Source of the DNA: Ornithinibacillus massiliensis
GTDB taxonomy: Bacteria > Bacillota > Bacilli > Bacillales > Amphibacillaceae
Assembly: GCF_018310345.1 (NCBI RefSeq)
Contig: NZ_JAGXBY010000001.1
Span: 806,001 to 870,000, forward strand
Reading direction: 5' to 3'
DNA: 64,000 nucleotides
Below the pieces are notes generated by a model that worked only from the letters and a program-made list of their open reading frames with translations, searched no databases and was not told where the DNA came from. Within the stretch, counting starts at the first letter, position 1. The number at the start of each line of letters is the position of its first letter. Shown piece after piece: positions 61,755-64,000 of the stretch. A program made the position numbers and the translations under genes.

Positions 61755-63719
61755 ATGGATGTAAGTGGAATTTTACAGGTAGTGGAAAATAGTAAACTTG
61801 TCTACCCGGATGAAGAAAAAACACGTGCTACATCAATTGGATCTACAGAAGCATTCCAAAAACTATTAGCCCAATCTCAAGCTGATCCGGCAAGCTTCTG
61901 GGAAAGTGTAGCCAAGGAGCTGGAATGGTATGAGCCATGGGAAACTACGATGTCTGGAAGCCTTCCTGATTTTCACTTTTTTGAAGGGGGAATTAGCAAC
62001 CCTAGCATCAATCTACTAGACCGGCACATTGCAAAGGGAGCGGGTAATCGTACCGCACTGATTTGGGAAGGAGAAAATGGCGATACGAAGTTTTTTACGT
62101 ATAATATGTTACTAGCAGAAGTGAATCGTTTTTCCAATGCATTACGTTCTCTAGGTGTGAAAAAGGGGGATGGCATCGCGATTTACCTTCCGAATTTAGC
62201 AGAGGCGTTCATCGCAGTGCTTGCTTGTTTCCGTATTGGTGCGGTTTATAACGCGATTTTCTCAGGGTACTCCGAAAAGTCGTTGAAAGATCGTTTGACC
62301 GCCTTTGAACCAAAAGTAATGGTAACAGCAGATGCTACCCAGCGTCGTGGTAATACGATTTACTTAAAGGAAAAAGTCGACCATGTTGTTCCGGAGATTC
62401 CTTCTGTTGAGGCGGTCATTGTGGTCAATCGATTTGGAACAACGGTTAACATGGAACCAGGCCGCGATTATTGGTGGGAGGATTTACGAGCAAAAATGAG
62501 TAAGGACTGTGAGCCAGAAAGAATCGAGGCGAATGAGCCAGGGATTGTATTTTATACAAGCGGGACAACCGGTAAGCCAAAAGGGGTAGTTCATTCTGGA
62601 ATGTCGTTTGTAGTCCAAAATTATATTTATGCCAAATATCATATGGATCATAAAGATGACGATGTGTTCTGGTGCTCTGCGGATATCGGATGGTTAACGA
62701 TGCATATATGGGGAATTGTAGGTTCCTTAGCAAATGGTGTCACAACAGTAGTTTATGAAGGGGCACCAGATTATCCGACCAAGGACCGCTTTTATCAAAT
62801 TATAGAAAAATATCGTGTGAACAAGCTTTTCACCGCACCAACCGCATTGCGGATGTTAAAAAGCTTAGGAGATGAGGTTCTAAATCAATACGACCTAAGT
62901 GACCTTGATGTGATTTCCTTAGTTGGTGAGCCGTTTGATGCGGAGACATGGCGTTGGACTTATGAAACCCTTGGGAAGAAGAACATTGCCGTAAATAATA
63001 CATGGGGACAAACGGAAACAGCAGGCTGCCCGATAGCAGGAGCTGCCTGGCTAACACCGATGAAGCCTGGATCAGCGGGAATTCAATTCCTAGGTGCGGA
63101 TGTCGCGGTTGTTGATTATGACGGAAAACCAGTGGAACCGAATACGTTAGGGAACCTTGTTATCCGAAAGCCATTCCCAATGCTCTGCCGTACGTTATGG
63201 AAGGAACCCGAACGCTATTACAATGCCTATTTCAGCCAAGTAGAGGGCTGCTATTTTGCCTCTGACTTAGCATTAATCGATGAAGACGGCTACATATGGG
63301 TCGTTGGCCGTTCTGATGATGCATTCAATGTTGCCGGACACCGATTAAGTACAATGGAAATGGAAAGTGCCGTTCTAGAGGTAGATGGGGTGTCAGAGGT
63401 TGCTGTCATTGGAGTACCCGATACCATCAAAGGAGAAGTACCAGTAGTGTTTGTTCGACTTGCAGAAGGATATATAGAATCTGATGAACTATTAAGCAAC
63501 ATAACTGCCAGTATCGTGGATCAAATTGGGGCAATTGCAAGACCAAAGGAAATTATCGTTTCAAAGAGCCTACCAAAAACAGTAAGTGGAAAAATTATGC
63601 GTAGGCTATTGAAGGAAATTGTAGTAAAAGGTAACGTCACGGGAGATATTACAGGGCTTGAGGACCCAAGTACCGTTGCACACATTCAAGAGACCATTAA
63701 TAGTCGAACAAAAATATAA
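61755..63719 (+). CDS. Acetyl/propionyl-CoA synthetase-like acyl-CoA synthetase
   Basis: The start chosen is ATG 61755, eight bases after AGGAGG; longer frames from ATG 61749 or GTG 61719 crowd their ribosome sites. The 654-residue size and the FHFFEGGISNPSINLLDRHI-type N-terminus mark the ACS (not the shorter acyl-CoA ligase) branch. Motifs: FYTSGTTGKPKGVVHSGMSF (about residues 260-279), WCSADIGWLTMHIWGIVGSL, NNTWGQTETAGCPI, VVGRSDDAFNVAGHRLSTME, and the catalytic Lys in PKTVSGKIMRR (acetylation-type site). It produces acetyl-CoA or propionyl-CoA from the acid, ATP and CoA. It may scavenge acid released by the pathways upstream. Confidence 0.85.
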   Translation: MDVSGILQVVENSKLVYPDEEKTRATSIGSTEAFQKLLAQSQADPASFWESVAKELEWYEPWETTMSGSLPDFHFFEGGISNPSINLLDRHIAKGAGNRTALIWEGENGDTKFFTYNMLLAEVNRFSNALRSLGVKKGDGIAIYLPNLAEAFIAVLACFRIGAVYNAIFSGYSEKSLKDRLTAFEPKVMVTADATQRRGNTIYLKEKVDHVVPEIPSVEAVIVVNRFGTTVNMEPGRDYWWEDLRAKMSKDCEPERIEANEPGIVFYTSGTTGKPKGVVHSGMSFVVQNYIYAKYHMDHKDDDVFWCSADIGWLTMHIWGIVGSLANGVTTVVYEGAPDYPTKDRFYQIIEKYRVNKLFTAPTALRMLKSLGDEVLNQYDLSDLDVISLVGEPFDAETWRWTYETLGKKNIAVNNTWGQTETAGCPIAGAAWLTPMKPGSAGIQFLGADVAVVDYDGKPVEPNTLGNLVIRKPFPMLCRTLWKEPERYYNAYFSQVEGCYFASDLALIDEDGYIWVVGRSDDAFNVAGHRLSTMEMESAVLEVDGVSEVAVIGVPDTIKGEVPVVFVRLAEGYIESDELLSNITASIVDQIGAIARPKEIIVSKSLPKTVSGKIMRRLLKEIVVKGNVTGDITGLEDPSTVAHIQETINSRTKI

Positions 63720-63732
63720 GGGCTTTAATAAG

Positions 63733-63762
63733 CGGGACAGTAGGTTGCTGTTCCGTTTTTTG
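63733..63762 (+). terminator. Terminator formed by GGGACA-type hairpin, copy 8
   Basis: CGGGACAG (63733-63740) pairs with CTGTTCCG (63748-63755, one wobble), followed by TTTTTT. The dispersed repeat therefore serves directly as an intrinsic terminator here. Confidence 0.75.
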
Positions 63763-63806
63763 TTGGGATGTGGGGGAGGGAGTGGGTTCTCAAGGATGTT
63801 TAGAAG

Positions 63807-64000
63807 TCGCGCGTGAAGAAGGGGCGCGCGGGAATAATGGGGAATCGCGAGAGGATGAGCAAAAGGCGCGCGGAGAGTTCTGGGGTCTTGCGGGGATGGC
63901 TAATATCGCGGGGAGAATCTGAAAATCGCGCGAGAAGTTCCGGGATGAGTGGGTATCGCGCGAGAAAACCCAAAAATTGCGCGAAAACGCTCCAAAGTCG
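63807..64000. repeat. 21-bp-period array with TCGCGCGA, second copy, runs out of the window
   Basis: TCGCGCG or decayed forms start at about 63807, 63824, 63845, 63866, 63887, 63906, 63926, 63956, 63977 and 63998, mostly 20-21 bases apart. The unit is the same as in the 33774-34072 array, while the spacers differ. It continues past the window edge, so its full length is not known. Confidence 0.82.

Overview
The window comes from a low-GC Gram-positive, almost certainly a Bacillaceae chromosome of the Oceanobacillus/Virgibacillus/Ornithinibacillus type. Reasons: strong AGGAGG-type ribosome sites with frequent TTG and GTG starts, U-rich terminators, an L-box (lysine) riboswitch, a T-box leader, TagGH/LCP wall genes, RsbR-like and LicH/MurR-like proteins. 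No rRNA, tRNA, CRISPR array, complete IS element or phage module is visible.

Layout. (1) 0-9.8 kb is the end of a very AT-rich surface-polysaccharide/teichoic acid cluster: a UDP-ManNAc-type dehydrogenase (cut by the window edge), TagG-like permease, an alpha/beta-hydrolase-like protein, an asparagine-synthase-like protein, a heparinase II/III-family protein on the other strand, and a TagH-like ATPase with an extracellular SH3-like tail. (2) 9.8-34 kb is housekeeping and accessory sequence: YdcF-like and phosphoesterase proteins, an MFS exporter, PepSY and CPCC proteins, BrnQ under a T-box, an acyl-CoA ligase, an LCP ligase, an NhaC-family carrier under a lysine riboswitch, a DUF2207 protein, a quinone oxidoreductase, a divergent MurR/RpiR regulator with a GH4 phospho-beta-glucosidase, a HAD phosphatase, and an amidohydrolase with a membrane protein. 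(3) 34-40.8 kb holds a zinc alcohol dehydrogenase, decayed remnants of a beta-glucoside locus, an RsbR-like STAS protein, an unknown membrane-anchored protein and an EamA exporter.

(4) 41-60 kb is the most interesting part: two TRAP-transporter catabolic operons on the + strand. The first is CdaR regulator, then glcD-glcF-dctPQM-SDR-PCC-domain protein-acyl-CoA ligase-thiolase-DUF35, nearly all overlapping or a few bases apart. It reads as a pathway that imports an organic acid, oxidises a 2-hydroxy acid, activates it to a CoA ester and cleaves it thiolytically. I recognise no described pathway with this gene set. Its glcD has no ATG/GTG/TTG start in the right place. The second is a zinc dehydrogenase-dctPQM-otnK-otnC, a four-carbon acid-sugar (tetronate) pathway in which the usual beta-hydroxyacid dehydrogenase is replaced by a medium-chain dehydrogenase. 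Between them, on the - strand, is a PrpR_N regulator with a degenerate sigma-54-type AAA+ domain (no GAFTGA, no Walker B acids), facing a sigma-A promoter with two palindromes 52 bp apart and a candidate cre site. SulP and acetyl-CoA-synthetase-like genes follow.

(5) The intergenic regions are rich in repeats: a 52-bp-period array (19.1 kb), 21-bp-period arrays built on the palindrome TCGCGCGA (33.8 kb and the right end), a 21-bp array in frame after the otnC stop (60.1 kb), and at least eight dispersed GGGACA...TGTCCC hairpins. Gene starts below were chosen by ribosome-site spacing. Functions are assigned from recalled family motifs; no database search was run.
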